Assembly: GCA_964486285.1 (NCBI GenBank)
Contig: CAZALH010000001.1
Location: 120,743 to 184,742, forward strand
Direction: 5' to 3'
Source of the DNA: JAIDVZ01 sp964486285
GTDB lineage: Bacteria > Verrucomicrobiota > Verrucomicrobiia > Opitutales > JAIRKQ01
Length of the DNA: 64,000 bases
Numbering within the stretch: position 1 is the stretch's first letter; the number at the start of each line of letters is the position of its first letter. Positions 8,774 to 17,263 of the stretch are shown here, one piece after another. A program made the translations under genes and the position numbers. The notes under the pieces are model-generated. The model was not told where the DNA came from and made no database searches. It was given only the letters and a program-made list of their open reading frames with translations.

Positions 8774-9202
8774 ATGGATAATAATCTTCAAGAGCTTTAT
8801 CAAGATATCATACTAGAACACAATAGAAACCCACACAATAAATGTCCGGCATGCAAAGATTCTATCTGTCAAGATGGTTACAACCCATCGTGTGGAGATG
8901 AAGTAAAAGTGTGTATAAAATTAAAAAACAACATTATTGAAAAAATAACATTTTCTGGAGAGGGATGTGCAATTTCTCAGGCTAGCGCATCATTAATGAC
9001 AGATATTCTATTAGGAAAGACTCGACAAGAAGCAATTCAAATTATACATGAAGTAAGTTGCTCATTGAATGGAGCTTTATCAGATTTATCTAAATACGGT
9101 GAAGTATGTGCACTATCCGGTGTAAAGACTTTTCCAATGAGAGTGAAGTGTGCCACGCTTGCTTGGCATGCAGCTGATCTTATATTAAAGAATCAGGTTT
9201 AA
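8774..9202 (+). CDS. sufU: Iron-sulfur cluster assembly scaffold, SufU/NifU-like
   Basis: Scaffold or sulfur-transfer protein for Fe-S cluster assembly. Seen: 142 residues with the three cysteine sites of the SufU group: NPSCGDEV (about 38-45), GEGCAISQASASLM (about 66-79) and RVKCATLAWHA near the C-terminus. The insertion between the second and third Cys and the last motif favour SufU over IscU. No suf or isc partner lies next to it; it is followed by the non-coding origin-like region. Starts with ATG 53 bases from the divergent comF gene. Confidence 0.88.
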   Translation: MDNNLQELYQDIILEHNRNPHNKCPACKDSICQDGYNPSCGDEVKVCIKLKNNIIEKITFSGEGCAISQASASLMTDILLGKTRQEAIQIIHEVSCSLNGALSDLSKYGEVCALSGVKTFPMRVKCATLAWHAADLILKNQV

Positions 9203-9291
9203 ACTTTGCAAAATTTATCAGTATATCAGGTATATTGAGCCTTTGACTGTTTTAGATATTCATATCCCATACACATGATGTTGGTATATTA

Positions 9292-9309
9292 TTAACAAGT
9301 TATTCACAT
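9292..9309 (+). repeat. 18-bp direct repeat containing a DnaA box, copy 1
   Basis: TTAACAAGTTATTCACAT, identical to 9519-9536. The last ten bases contain the TTATTCACA box. Confidence 0.75.
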
Positions 9310-9518
9310 TTTGTGGGAAAAATTTTTGTTGGTATTTTAATATGAAAAATAAAAATAAAAGTTATTTATCCTTAATATTATCTAGTGTGAATAAGGAAAT
9401 AATATTTTAATTTGTTCAATATCAATGTATTGCATGTATTTTTTATTTGAGGTTTCGTGGTAAAATATTATAAATTAATTGTTAATAAATGTGAATAATA
9501 TAAAATTATTATCAATAT

Positions 9519-9536
9519 TTAACAAGTTATTCACAT
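9519..9536 (+). repeat. 18-bp direct repeat containing a DnaA box, copy 2
   Basis: Identical to 9292-9309, 227 bases downstream, same orientation. Two inverted TGTGAATAA boxes flank it, at 9490-9498 and 9553-9561. Confidence 0.75.
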
Positions 9537-9676
9537 GTTGTTAAGTGTTGTTTGTGAATAACGTGTTTTTTCTAGTGAGATAAGCTGTTGTATTAATACG
9601 TATTTTGTAAAAACTGATTTTTTGCTTGCTAAAGAGAAGTTGCTTTTTTAGAAGGCAATTAAATTGAAGGGATAAT

Positions 9677-9832
9677 ATGACACAACATCCAAGTTTTACG
9701 AGAGGTGGAGCTGTTACCAAAAAGCGTAGTGTTCTAAAGAGGCATGAACGTGTTGATCTATTGAAAAAACGTGGTCAGCTAGTAAATGATAGCATTGTTA
9801 TTGGGTTACCGAAAACAAAACCAGAAGATTAA
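9677..9832 (+). CDS. Small basic protein of the Chlamydiae/Verrucomicrobia type
   Basis: Seen: 51 residues beginning MTQHPSFTRGGAVTKKRSVL and continuing KRHERVDLLKKRG. A GAAGGGA ribosome-binding site lies just upstream of the ATG. It is strongly basic in the middle, with a short acidic tail (KPED). It matches my recollection of a short basic protein family shared by Chlamydiae and Verrucomicrobia and thought to be ribosome- or RNA-associated; the role is not established. It is the best taxonomic marker in the window. It follows the origin-like region and precedes the LysM lipoprotein by 61 bases. Confidence 0.85.
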   Translation: MTQHPSFTRGGAVTKKRSVLKRHERVDLLKKRGQLVNDSIVIGLPKTKPED

Positions 9833-9893
9833 TGTTTGTGTGATACAAAGGAAAATTCATTTTCTGCATTACACTTGAAGTGAGCGAAATGTA

Positions 9894-10589
9894 GTGAGGG
9901 TTATTTGCTTCTTATCTTTCTGTTTAGTGTTGAGTGGATGCTTTCATTCTTCTTCGGAAAGTGAAATTTTAGATAAAGAGTATATCCGTGGTAGTGAGCT
10001 TATTAATGAAGGGCGGGACAGTGAAGCTTTAAATTGCTTTCTAAGGGTTATTCGCAGGCGAGATGTTACACCATTATCTCACTTGGCTTCTGGTAAGATT
10101 TATTTAGATATTTATAATAATCCGATATACGCGATGTATCATTTTCATGAATTTTTACTGCAGTGTGATAATTCTTATGAAAAAAATGTAGTTACTCAAT
10201 TAATTAATACTGCTAAGAAAAATTTTCTTAAAGAGCTTCCAGGTAACAATTCTGAGATTGATTCACGGTTAGAACTCATTGAAGTTGCGAAGCAATTACG
10301 TGAGGAAAATATTTCCTTAAAACGTATGGTAAAGGAATTACAAAATCGCTGTAAGTTGTTAGAAAATAAGCAATATCAAGATACTAAGAAGGCGGTATCT
10401 TCTGTGCGTGAAATTCGTAGTAATAAAGCTAAAGTACGTTACATAGTTCAACCAGGAGATACATTGTCTACTATTAGCCGCAAATACTATGGTTCTGCTG
10501 CTCATTGGAAAAAAATTTTTGAAGCTAACCAAGACAAGATACCTTACCCTAATGCACTTACTGTTGGACAAGAGATAATTATTCCTTAA
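9894..10589 (+). CDS. LysM-domain lipoprotein
   Basis: Seen: 231 residues. The start is GTG at 9894. The N-terminus (MRVICFLSFCLVLSGC) is a lipoprotein signal with lipobox LSGC, so Cys16 would be lipidated. Residues about 30-100 look like a short TPR-type repeat (GSELINEGRDSEALNCF, LASGKIYLDI). Then comes a helical, probably coiled-coil stretch (about 115-165), and a C-terminal LysM domain (YIVQPGDTLSTISRKYYG, ALTVGQEIIIP) that binds peptidoglycan. Inferred place: outer or inner membrane, facing the periplasm. Similar LysM/TPR lipoproteins are common in Verrucomicrobia; the specific role is unknown. Confidence 0.75.
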   Translation: MRVICFLSFCLVLSGCFHSSSESEILDKEYIRGSELINEGRDSEALNCFLRVIRRRDVTPLSHLASGKIYLDIYNNPIYAMYHFHEFLLQCDNSYEKNVVTQLINTAKKNFLKELPGNNSEIDSRLELIEVAKQLREENISLKRMVKELQNRCKLLENKQYQDTKKAVSSVREIRSNKAKVRYIVQPGDTLSTISRKYYGSAAHWKKIFEANQDKIPYPNALTVGQEIIIP

Positions 10590-10592
10590 TTA

Positions 10593-13475
10593 TTAATCAC
10601 ACCATCGAAAAAGAATTATTTTAAATCTTCTTCCCAGTGTACGATTCATTTCAGATAAGTTTTCATCGTTTGGGAAATTGTCATTTGGATTTACAAATTC
10701 TGGAAATCGCTGCACAATTGCTTCACATTTATGTATTTTTTTTTGTCCATTGTGATCAGCTTCACCATAAGCAGTTATTTTGAAAGTATCGCCGCGGGTA
10801 GTCATGAAATGTGAAATTGTTTGCAAAATGTCTGCTTGATCGATGATATGTGGTAAGCCATCTTCTAGATATCCACTAGCTATTTTGTCATTGAACCATT
10901 TTTTGTTTTTATGAAAAGTTATAAACTGTTTTTGGTATTTTTCGTTTAATCTGGCGTCATTTATCGCTTGCTGTAATAGCCCGTGCTGTTGCATATTGTT
11001 TTCATGGATAGATCGATTGATAAAATTACTTAATGTTGCAAAATGTTTTCGCAATTTGATTAACTTTACAATATTTTTCGCCAATATTTGCACTTGTTGA
11101 ACTGTTATTTTTTGGCAGGGATATTTAGTATTTTCTTGGCATGATATACGGGGAAATATGATACTATGATCGTTATCTTGGATAGTAGAAAGGTATGCTA
11201 TCCATGTTTCTGTAGCATTAGAATGCACATTAAAAGCGCCTTTAATTAATGAATTTTCTGCTGAAATATTTTGACCGAAACAAAGTTGTTTAATTCGTTG
11301 GTTATAAACGTAATGACCAGAATTGTTTGTTGGCACACAAAAGAAATTGTCGAATAAGGTTTCATTTAGTAGATACGTGTAATCAAAAAGCGCTTCAACT
11401 TTTGCATGTGTGGGCCATTGGCCGTTGGAAACATTATATGTGAAAGTTTCGTTGATATTTAAATATGGATTAGCATTTGAATTGGCAAATGTATATGTCG
11501 GCAAATATCCAAATGGTGTCCAATTAACATGGCGTAAGGTCACTAGATTGGCTATGCTATATTTTTTATGTGGAAGGTCAAATAGTACGAGATTATGTAA
11601 AAACGTTAATTGATCAATATTTAATGTAGTTTTTTTGCTCTGAAAAGTGACATTCCAACTCCAGTTACCAGCAATATTATCTCTATTAAAAAATGCTGAT
11701 GTTGGATCTTGAAAAACTGATCGATTAACATATGGAGCACGCGGATTGGCAAATGTTAACCAGCGTATACCAGTGTTGTCTGTTGCATCGTGTGGATTGG
11801 AAGTTTTCATGTATGCAGAAAATGAAAATAATATTTGTTCAGTATTAAATGAAGAATATTTTGTTTTTAACTCTGGAAGTTTTGTAGTTTGTGATATTTG
11901 TGCAACTTCTTGGCATAAAATATCTTGTGATAATAGTTGAACATAAAATGAATTCCAATTACGATTTTGGCTACCATTAGAGTCAGTAAAAGAAAAGGTA
12001 ATATCGGAATATTCATTAGCGTTGATATTTGTATTGATAATAAAGCTGTAGTCTGTGGCACCTAATGCCGCGTTGCCGTTAAATTGATCGGCAGAGTCAG
12101 CGTAGTAATCATGATCTAGAGAAAAAATTTTAACTGCTCCTGGTTCGAAAGCAGTCGACAAACTAAGCGTCCAAAATGCATTTAAATAATTTTTTACAGT
12201 GTTGGAACATAGCTGAATATGTTGAATTAAATTATGTTTATTTGAGTCTTTTGATTTTCCTAAGATTGTTAAGCAGATTTTATCTGATTTTTGAGGCGCA
12301 AAAATATTTGTAACTAATTTATAATTCGTTTGTTGCAATGTTATATTATATGGATTCCACAACGCAACTTGTGGGGAAATTTTTATTATTAGTTTATTGT
12401 TTTGTACGTAGCACGAAATATTAAAGAGCACTTGAGTAATGATAGGGTTGATTCCATGCTGAGTGGGCATGCAAATATCATTTAATGATGTACTAGATGA
12501 ATAATCCTGAGAATACTGTGGACGACAAAATGGAAAAGATGGTTGTACTTTAATAGAGTTTTTGATGCGATTTTCGGCGCATTTTGCAAATGACTGTAAG
12601 AATTTCCAGTTTGGAGGTTGTATAAGGCATTTTGGATTGCTTTCGAAAATTGTTTCATTGTTACAGAAATTACGTTCACTTAAAAAGTGATTAATTTCTT
12701 TTTTCAGTCCTAAAAGTTTAGACCAGATACCATAAGTATGCAATGTACATAGATGTTGGTTATCGATGACCTTTTGACTAAAAATATCGTCAATTAGTTT
12801 AATTTCTTCCAAAAAATTTAAATACTTGTACAATAAGTTGTTATGTTGGTGTTTGGAAAATATTGTAATTCCTTCAAGATTAGGATATTGCGGGCAGAAG
12901 TATGACAGTGTTTCTTCATTAGAAACTTCATTTAAATCTACCAACGATAAATCGATTTTCTGTGATTCATCTTCAATAAAAAAACACCACTTAATTGATT
13001 GATTTTTATCGGGAAAGTATATTTTTCTTTTTGAAACATCAATTGTGTATTGTTCGTTTTTGCTTAAGCAAGCAGTATCTAATTCATTTATAGACAGTAT
13101 ATTGTGAAAATTATTTGAATTATAATCTGAGTTTAACCAGCACTTAAATTGATAGGTATACTGATCGTTAATTTTATTTACTTCCCATAATCCAACTGTA
13201 TTCTTACAAGTATTATTTGGGAAAGTTAATTCTGAAAAGTTATCGGCTTTTAATGAAATGACATTGTCTTTTCCCGCAAATTGTTGAAGTTGTGCAAGAG
13301 CTAATTTTAACGCAAAAACAGCACCACTACGAGACTCTTGTTCAAGCATTTCATTTATACTATGCAATTTATGAATGTTATTTGTAATAATACAGGTGCT
13401 GATTGATAAACTAAGCAAACTCAAAATTATCAGAACAAATAACAATACTAAGCCTCGGTTTTTATAAAAAAACAT
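10593..13475 (-). CDS. Verru_Chthon cassette protein A-like giant prepilin-type protein
   Basis: Seen: 960 residues. The N-terminus has a short basic start (MFFYKNRG) followed directly by a hydrophobic helix (LVLLFVLIILSLLSLSISTC), as in PilX/GspK-type minor pilins. Just after it lies SGAVFALKLALAQLQQFAGKD, which resembles the 'ALxxAxxxLQxxAGxD' start of the large Verrucomicrobia-specific cassette proteins. The rest is Asn- and Thr-rich with no catalytic motif. Known: Verru_Chthon cassettes encode prepilin-like exported proteins; their function is not established. Here it is alone, 56 bases downstream of the sensor kinase gene, without obvious B, C or D partners. Confidence 0.6.
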   Translation of the reverse strand: MFFYKNRGLVLLFVLIILSLLSLSISTCIITNNIHKLHSINEMLEQESRSGAVFALKLALAQLQQFAGKDNVISLKADNFSELTFPNNTCKNTVGLWEVNKINDQYTYQFKCWLNSDYNSNNFHNILSINELDTACLSKNEQYTIDVSKRKIYFPDKNQSIKWCFFIEDESQKIDLSLVDLNEVSNEETLSYFCPQYPNLEGITIFSKHQHNNLLYKYLNFLEEIKLIDDIFSQKVIDNQHLCTLHTYGIWSKLLGLKKEINHFLSERNFCNNETIFESNPKCLIQPPNWKFLQSFAKCAENRIKNSIKVQPSFPFCRPQYSQDYSSSTSLNDICMPTQHGINPIITQVLFNISCYVQNNKLIIKISPQVALWNPYNITLQQTNYKLVTNIFAPQKSDKICLTILGKSKDSNKHNLIQHIQLCSNTVKNYLNAFWTLSLSTAFEPGAVKIFSLDHDYYADSADQFNGNAALGATDYSFIINTNINANEYSDITFSFTDSNGSQNRNWNSFYVQLLSQDILCQEVAQISQTTKLPELKTKYSSFNTEQILFSFSAYMKTSNPHDATDNTGIRWLTFANPRAPYVNRSVFQDPTSAFFNRDNIAGNWSWNVTFQSKKTTLNIDQLTFLHNLVLFDLPHKKYSIANLVTLRHVNWTPFGYLPTYTFANSNANPYLNINETFTYNVSNGQWPTHAKVEALFDYTYLLNETLFDNFFCVPTNNSGHYVYNQRIKQLCFGQNISAENSLIKGAFNVHSNATETWIAYLSTIQDNDHSIIFPRISCQENTKYPCQKITVQQVQILAKNIVKLIKLRKHFATLSNFINRSIHENNMQQHGLLQQAINDARLNEKYQKQFITFHKNKKWFNDKIASGYLEDGLPHIIDQADILQTISHFMTTRGDTFKITAYGEADHNGQKKIHKCEAIVQRFPEFVNPNDNFPNDENLSEMNRTLGRRFKIILFRWCD

Positions 13476-13531
13476 GTGCTCGTATTATACCAAATTAGCA
13501 ATATAGTACCAGTATAAATTGAAGAAATACT

Positions 13532-14680
13532 CTAATTAAATAGCGGTAAAGATGGATCTTTAAGTGGGAATATTATGGTGACTTTTGTTCCACGTTCTAC
13601 AACACTTTGGATTGTGAGTGTTGCACGATGTTCTTGTAAAATACGTTCTACAATCATCATCCCAAGTCCATTTCCTGTTTGTTTTGTAGAGAAATATGGT
13701 TCGGAAATTTTTTGCAAATTTTCTGCTGAAATTCCGTGTCCATTGTCGCTAATTTCTAATATTACTTGTAATTCTGTATAGCTGCATATGATTCTTATTT
13801 CTCCATGTGGGTCTGTAGCTTCTATAGAATTTTTTATAATATTAAAAATTGCTTCACCTAATTGTTTGTCATCTCCTAAAATTAATGGTAGGGGAATATT
13901 TGTACGAATGATTTTTATATGCAAATTATGTATTTCTGGAGCTAAAACACTGAGTACTTGATCTAAGATCAAGTTGATATCACATGGTTTCATAATCGGT
14001 TTTTGTGGACGAATCGCTTGTAAAAAATTTTTTATAATTCCATCGAGACGAGAAATTTCCTCTCGACACACTACAATTGACTGGATAATTTGATCATTAA
14101 TATTTGATAAGCGCTTATGTTCCAGTTGTTTTTGCATAAGTTGTAAACGTAAGGAAATAGCGTTTAATGGATTCCCTATTTCATGCGCTACACCGCCAGC
14201 TAATAAAGTAATTGTTGAAAATCGTTCATTGGCAATTTGTTTGTCAATCATATCTCGTGTAGTAGAAATATCGACAACAACAATAGCGTACACACAATTA
14301 TTATTGTCAGTTTCGATACATATCCCAAATAATGTTAATACCTTTTTATGCGGGTAAAAAATTTCTAATTCCTTTATTGTAAACGTATTATTACTATTAG
14401 GATTTTTTAATATTTGTTTAATACTTAATAAATCTGGAGCATATTGTTTCAGATCCTGAGGAAAATTATCGTTGTGTATTCCAAAAATTTCTGTTGCTGC
14501 GCGATTACTGTAAGTTACTATCCAGTTATCAGATACAATTATTATACCTTCGTGCAATAGATCTAGGATATTATACAGTTTTTCTCTTTCATGCCAAAGA
14601 CATTGAATAAAGTTTTTTAACTTGTTTATGTCCAACGAGTTTAATTTATTAAACCACTTTTGCAATTTGTCATTTTTCAT
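13532..14680 (-). CDS. PAS-domain sensor histidine kinase, NtrB-like
   Basis: Seen: 382 residues, no transmembrane segment, so cytoplasmic. A PAS-like domain covers about 35-150 (LHEGIIIVSDNWIVTYSNRA). The HisKA phospho-acceptor is LAGGVAHEIGNPLNAIS near residue 165. The ATPase domain has an N box (NIIKNSIEATD), a G1 box (ISDNGHGIS) and a G2 box (TGNGLGMMIV). The HEIGNPLNA form is typical of NtrB/AtoS-like kinases. Its ATG overlaps the recombinase stop by 4 bases, so it belongs to the dnaX-xer operon. No response regulator is adjacent; the partner is unknown. Confidence 0.85.
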   Translation of the reverse strand: MKNDKLQKWFNKLNSLDINKLKNFIQCLWHEREKLYNILDLLHEGIIIVSDNWIVTYSNRAATEIFGIHNDNFPQDLKQYAPDLLSIKQILKNPNSNNTFTIKELEIFYPHKKVLTLFGICIETDNNNCVYAIVVVDISTTRDMIDKQIANERFSTITLLAGGVAHEIGNPLNAISLRLQLMQKQLEHKRLSNINDQIIQSIVVCREEISRLDGIIKNFLQAIRPQKPIMKPCDINLILDQVLSVLAPEIHNLHIKIIRTNIPLPLILGDDKQLGEAIFNIIKNSIEATDPHGEIRIICSYTELQVILEISDNGHGISAENLQKISEPYFSTKQTGNGLGMMIVERILQEHRATLTIQSVVERGTKVTIIFPLKDPSLPLFN

Positions 14681-15600
14681 AATGTGTCTCGTGGGTGAAA
14701 TTTTTGATATTCGGTGATTAATCGTTTTTTGTTAACAGACATGTAAATTTGTGTTGTAGCGATATTTGAGTGACCGAGCATCTCTTGTATAGCACGTATG
14801 TCAGCACCATTTTCTAACATATGTGTTGCAAATGAATGTCTCAACGAATGAGGTTTAACATTTTTTGTAATGCCTGCAATCTTGGTATATTTTTTTAAAT
14901 GTACCCAAAAAGTTTTTCGAGAAATATGATCTCCGTTTCTAGTGATAAAAAGTTGACTTCCAGTGAGTTGTGAAACAAGTTTTGGACGAGCATATTCTAA
15001 ATATTGTGTTAATTTTTTTATGCTTTGTTTGCCAAGCGGAACAATGCGTTCTTTGTTCCCTTTCCCATATATACGAACAAAAGCGTTTTCAAGATCAAGT
15101 GACTGTATTACTAAAGTACATAGTTCCGAAATACGTAGGCCACTACTATACATAAGCTCTAACATTGCAGCATCTCGAATCCCCAATGGAGAAGTAATGT
15201 CTGGAGCAGCAAGCAAATTTTCAACTTCACTTAGTGATAGTGTATCTGGCAATGGACGATGAAAATGAGGTTTAGTTAAATATTTTGCGGGATTTTGATC
15301 AATTATATGATTTTTTTTACAAAATGTGAATAATGTACGGATTGTGGTTATTTTTCTCGCAAGAGTACTAGCTGATAAATTTTGTTCAGATAGATTTTTT
15401 AACCATTCACGTAACTGTTCAAGTGTTATTTCTGATAAACATTTTATTTTGAATTTTTGTACTAAAAAGTTTATAACTTGCTTAGTATCAAGACAATAGT
15501 TGTATATTGTATTGTTGCTATATCCACGTTCTAAATTGATATTAACAACAAAAGCATCAATGGCATCTTGAATAGTAGCAGGAATTTTATTATTGTTCAT
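14677..15600 (-). CDS. Tyrosine recombinase XerC/XerD family
   Basis: Resolves chromosome dimers at dif, or serves as another site-specific recombinase. Seen: 307 residues, the usual Xer length. It has an N-terminal SAM-like core-binding domain (about 10-95). The catalytic domain has Arg in SSGLRISELC, the HSLRHSFATHML box, the second His in MLGHSNIATTQIY and the nucleophilic Tyr in QIYMSV. Full active site, so presumably functional. Overlaps dnaX by one base upstream and the kinase by 4 bases downstream. XerC and XerD cannot be told apart from one copy; operon location argues for the housekeeping enzyme over a phage integrase. Confidence 0.88.
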   Translation of the reverse strand: MNNNKIPATIQDAIDAFVVNINLERGYSNNTIYNYCLDTKQVINFLVQKFKIKCLSEITLEQLREWLKNLSEQNLSASTLARKITTIRTLFTFCKKNHIIDQNPAKYLTKPHFHRPLPDTLSLSEVENLLAAPDITSPLGIRDAAMLELMYSSGLRISELCTLVIQSLDLENAFVRIYGKGNKERIVPLGKQSIKKLTQYLEYARPKLVSQLTGSQLFITRNGDHISRKTFWVHLKKYTKIAGITKNVKPHSLRHSFATHMLENGADIRAIQEMLGHSNIATTQIYMSVNKKRLITEYQKFHPRDTL

Positions 15601-16811
15601 TAATTATCTAGTATGCGTATTTGAGCATGGAAATTATCTTTTAATAATTTTTGGGTAGATTGTGGCAACTTAGATTGTTTCATATTTTCTTGATTATTAG
15701 CCAGTTGTGTGCTTTGTGTGTTTAAATTTTGATTTCTCAAGATTTGTAAAATGGCATCAATTGATCGCGTTTGAGATTGTTCAGTTGCGTACAACAAAGC
15801 AGATTCAAAATTTATCTGCTGATTATATCCAGATTTTACAGAATCTTTTGAAATATGTATTGCCTCTAATATTCTTATTTCACGCTCTGGAAAATTAGTG
15901 TTATTGCTTGACAATAAACTAGATAAAGTAGTATGTAACCTTGATTCTAAGTCGCATAGTATGCGATATAAATCGCAATTAGCTTCTTCTATCTCCTTTG
16001 CTAATTTCAATATTTTTTCATAATTCCCAGAACGCATATTTTGTATTAATGAGTCTAGTGTGTCACTTGATACCATCCCATATGCCTGTAATATGTCTTG
16101 TTCAGAAATTTTATTATCCCCAAATGATATCATTTGTTCTAAAATGGATTGTGCATCACGTACGCTACCGTGAGATAAGTATACAATTATTTGTAAAGAT
16201 TTTTCATCAATGTTAATGTTATCATTTTGCGCAATTTCTTTTAATTTTTGCAATAAAGTTTTATCTGGTACTGGGCGAAAAAATAATTGTTGGCAACGAG
16301 ATTTTATGGTAGATATTACTTTATCTCTTTCTGTGGTCGCAAAGATGAATTTTACATGTGCTGGCGGTTCTTCTAAAGTCTTAAGAAGTGCATTAAAAGC
16401 GGCATTAGATAGCATATGCACTTCATCTATTATGTAAATTTTGAAATTGCATTGTACGGGAGCATATTGGCATTCTTCACGTAAGTTACGAATTTGATCG
16501 ACAGAATTATTAGACGCACCGTCAATTTCAATAACATCTAAGCATGTACCGTTGAAAATTTCTTGAACAATTGAATTGTCAGGATTTATATTAATCGTTG
16601 GTTCGTGTTCAGAATTTAATGCGGCAGATAATAGGCGTGCTGTTGTAGTTTTACCAGTACCTCTAGGGCCAACAAACAAATAAGCATGTGGGATTTTTTT
16701 TGTTTTAATAGCATTTGTTAAAGTTTTAACAATATGTTCTTGACCAATTAATTCATCAAAAGTTTTTGGTCTGCAACGAATTGCAATCACTTGATATGCA
16801 CTTTCAGACAT
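15600..16811 (-). CDS. dnaX: DNA polymerase III subunit gamma/tau, short form lacking the zinc cysteines
   Basis: Clamp-loader ATPase of the replisome. Seen: 403 residues. Walker A is GPRGTGKTTTAR (about 49-60), Walker B is IYIIDEVHML and the arginine-finger motif is TIKSRCQQL. Odd: the four-cysteine zinc module between Walker A and DVIEID is replaced by a shorter stretch (about 66-90, NSEHEPTININPDNS) with only one Cys. The C-terminus is short, about 40 Gln/Asn-rich residues after domain III, so a full tau tail that binds the polymerase is not evident. It overlaps the recombinase gene by one base. 43 bases downstream of dgkA. Confidence 0.88.
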   Translation of the reverse strand: MSESAYQVIAIRCRPKTFDELIGQEHIVKTLTNAIKTKKIPHAYLFVGPRGTGKTTTARLLSAALNSEHEPTININPDNSIVQEIFNGTCLDVIEIDGASNNSVDQIRNLREECQYAPVQCNFKIYIIDEVHMLSNAAFNALLKTLEEPPAHVKFIFATTERDKVISTIKSRCQQLFFRPVPDKTLLQKLKEIAQNDNINIDEKSLQIIVYLSHGSVRDAQSILEQMISFGDNKISEQDILQAYGMVSSDTLDSLIQNMRSGNYEKILKLAKEIEEANCDLYRILCDLESRLHTTLSSLLSSNNTNFPEREIRILEAIHISKDSVKSGYNQQINFESALLYATEQSQTRSIDAILQILRNQNLNTQSTQLANNQENMKQSKLPQSTQKLLKDNFHAQIRILDN

Positions 16812-16854
16812 GCTCTGAAGTTAAAAATAGTGCTTAAAAAAGTAAAGTAATTAA

Positions 16855-17238
16855 TTACTTAAACGTTAAAATAAATAGCGCGGAAATTACTATATTCCAC
16901 AGTGCAATATAGACAGCAGCACTCGATGTATCTTTTGCTTTTTTAGCGAGATGATGCCTTTTTTTATCCACAGTAAGATCAACAACAGATTCTATAGCAG
17001 TGTTCAAGCATTCTGTTAAGAGTAATATAAAAAAGTTAACTGTTAGTAGTAAAAGTTTCCATCCCCAACCAAAAATTAGAAAGCAAATCGGCCAAATTAC
17101 CACCCCACAAACAAATTCAATCTTAAATGGGCGTTCATGGCGCATAAAATTCATCCCACTTATAGAGTAGCTCAGAGGATTTATTAAGTAACGGCGCAAC
17201 TTAATCCATAAAAGTAAAAATTTTTTATTTCTTTTCAC
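16855..17238 (-). CDS. dgkA: Diacylglycerol kinase (prokaryotic DgkA family)
   Basis: Phosphorylates diacylglycerol (or undecaprenol in some bacteria) in the inner membrane, recycling lipid released by glycan transfer. Seen: 127 residues with three transmembrane segments and the family signature around ECLNTAIESVVD and LAKKAKDTSSAAV, which carries the catalytic Glu and Asp. The N-terminus is longer and more basic than in the enteric protein. It is divergent from the phosphoglycerol-transferase-like gene at 17264, a product of which is often diacylglycerol, so a functional link is plausible (inference). Confidence 0.85.
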   Translation of the reverse strand: MKRNKKFLLLWIKLRRYLINPLSYSISGMNFMRHERPFKIEFVCGVVIWPICFLIFGWGWKLLLLTVNFFILLLTECLNTAIESVVDLTVDKKRHHLAKKAKDTSSAAVYIALWNIVISALFILTFK

Positions 17239-17263
17239 GCTTAGTTTAATTTATTAACGCTTA

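Larger units (their letters stand above)
9203..9676. other. Candidate replication origin (oriC): non-coding region with five DnaA boxes
   Basis: Seen: 474 bases without a gene. Five exact copies of TTATTCACA, a DnaA-box variant (TTATNCACA), lie at 9300-9308 (+), 9386-9394 (-), 9490-9498 (-), 9527-9535 (+) and 9553-9561 (-). Two sit inside an 18-base direct repeat, TTAACAAGTTATTCACAT, at 9292-9309 and 9519-9536. A very AT-rich stretch (about 9340-9380) lies between the first two boxes and could unwind. Known: oriC regions combine clustered DnaA boxes with an AT-rich element. No dnaA or dnaN gene is adjacent, so the call rests on the box cluster alone. Confidence 0.6.

Noticed and set aside
14677..15600. 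Phage integrase marking a mobile element
   Set aside because: Full-length Xer recombinase in an operon between dnaX and a kinase gene, with no attachment sites or phage genes nearby.
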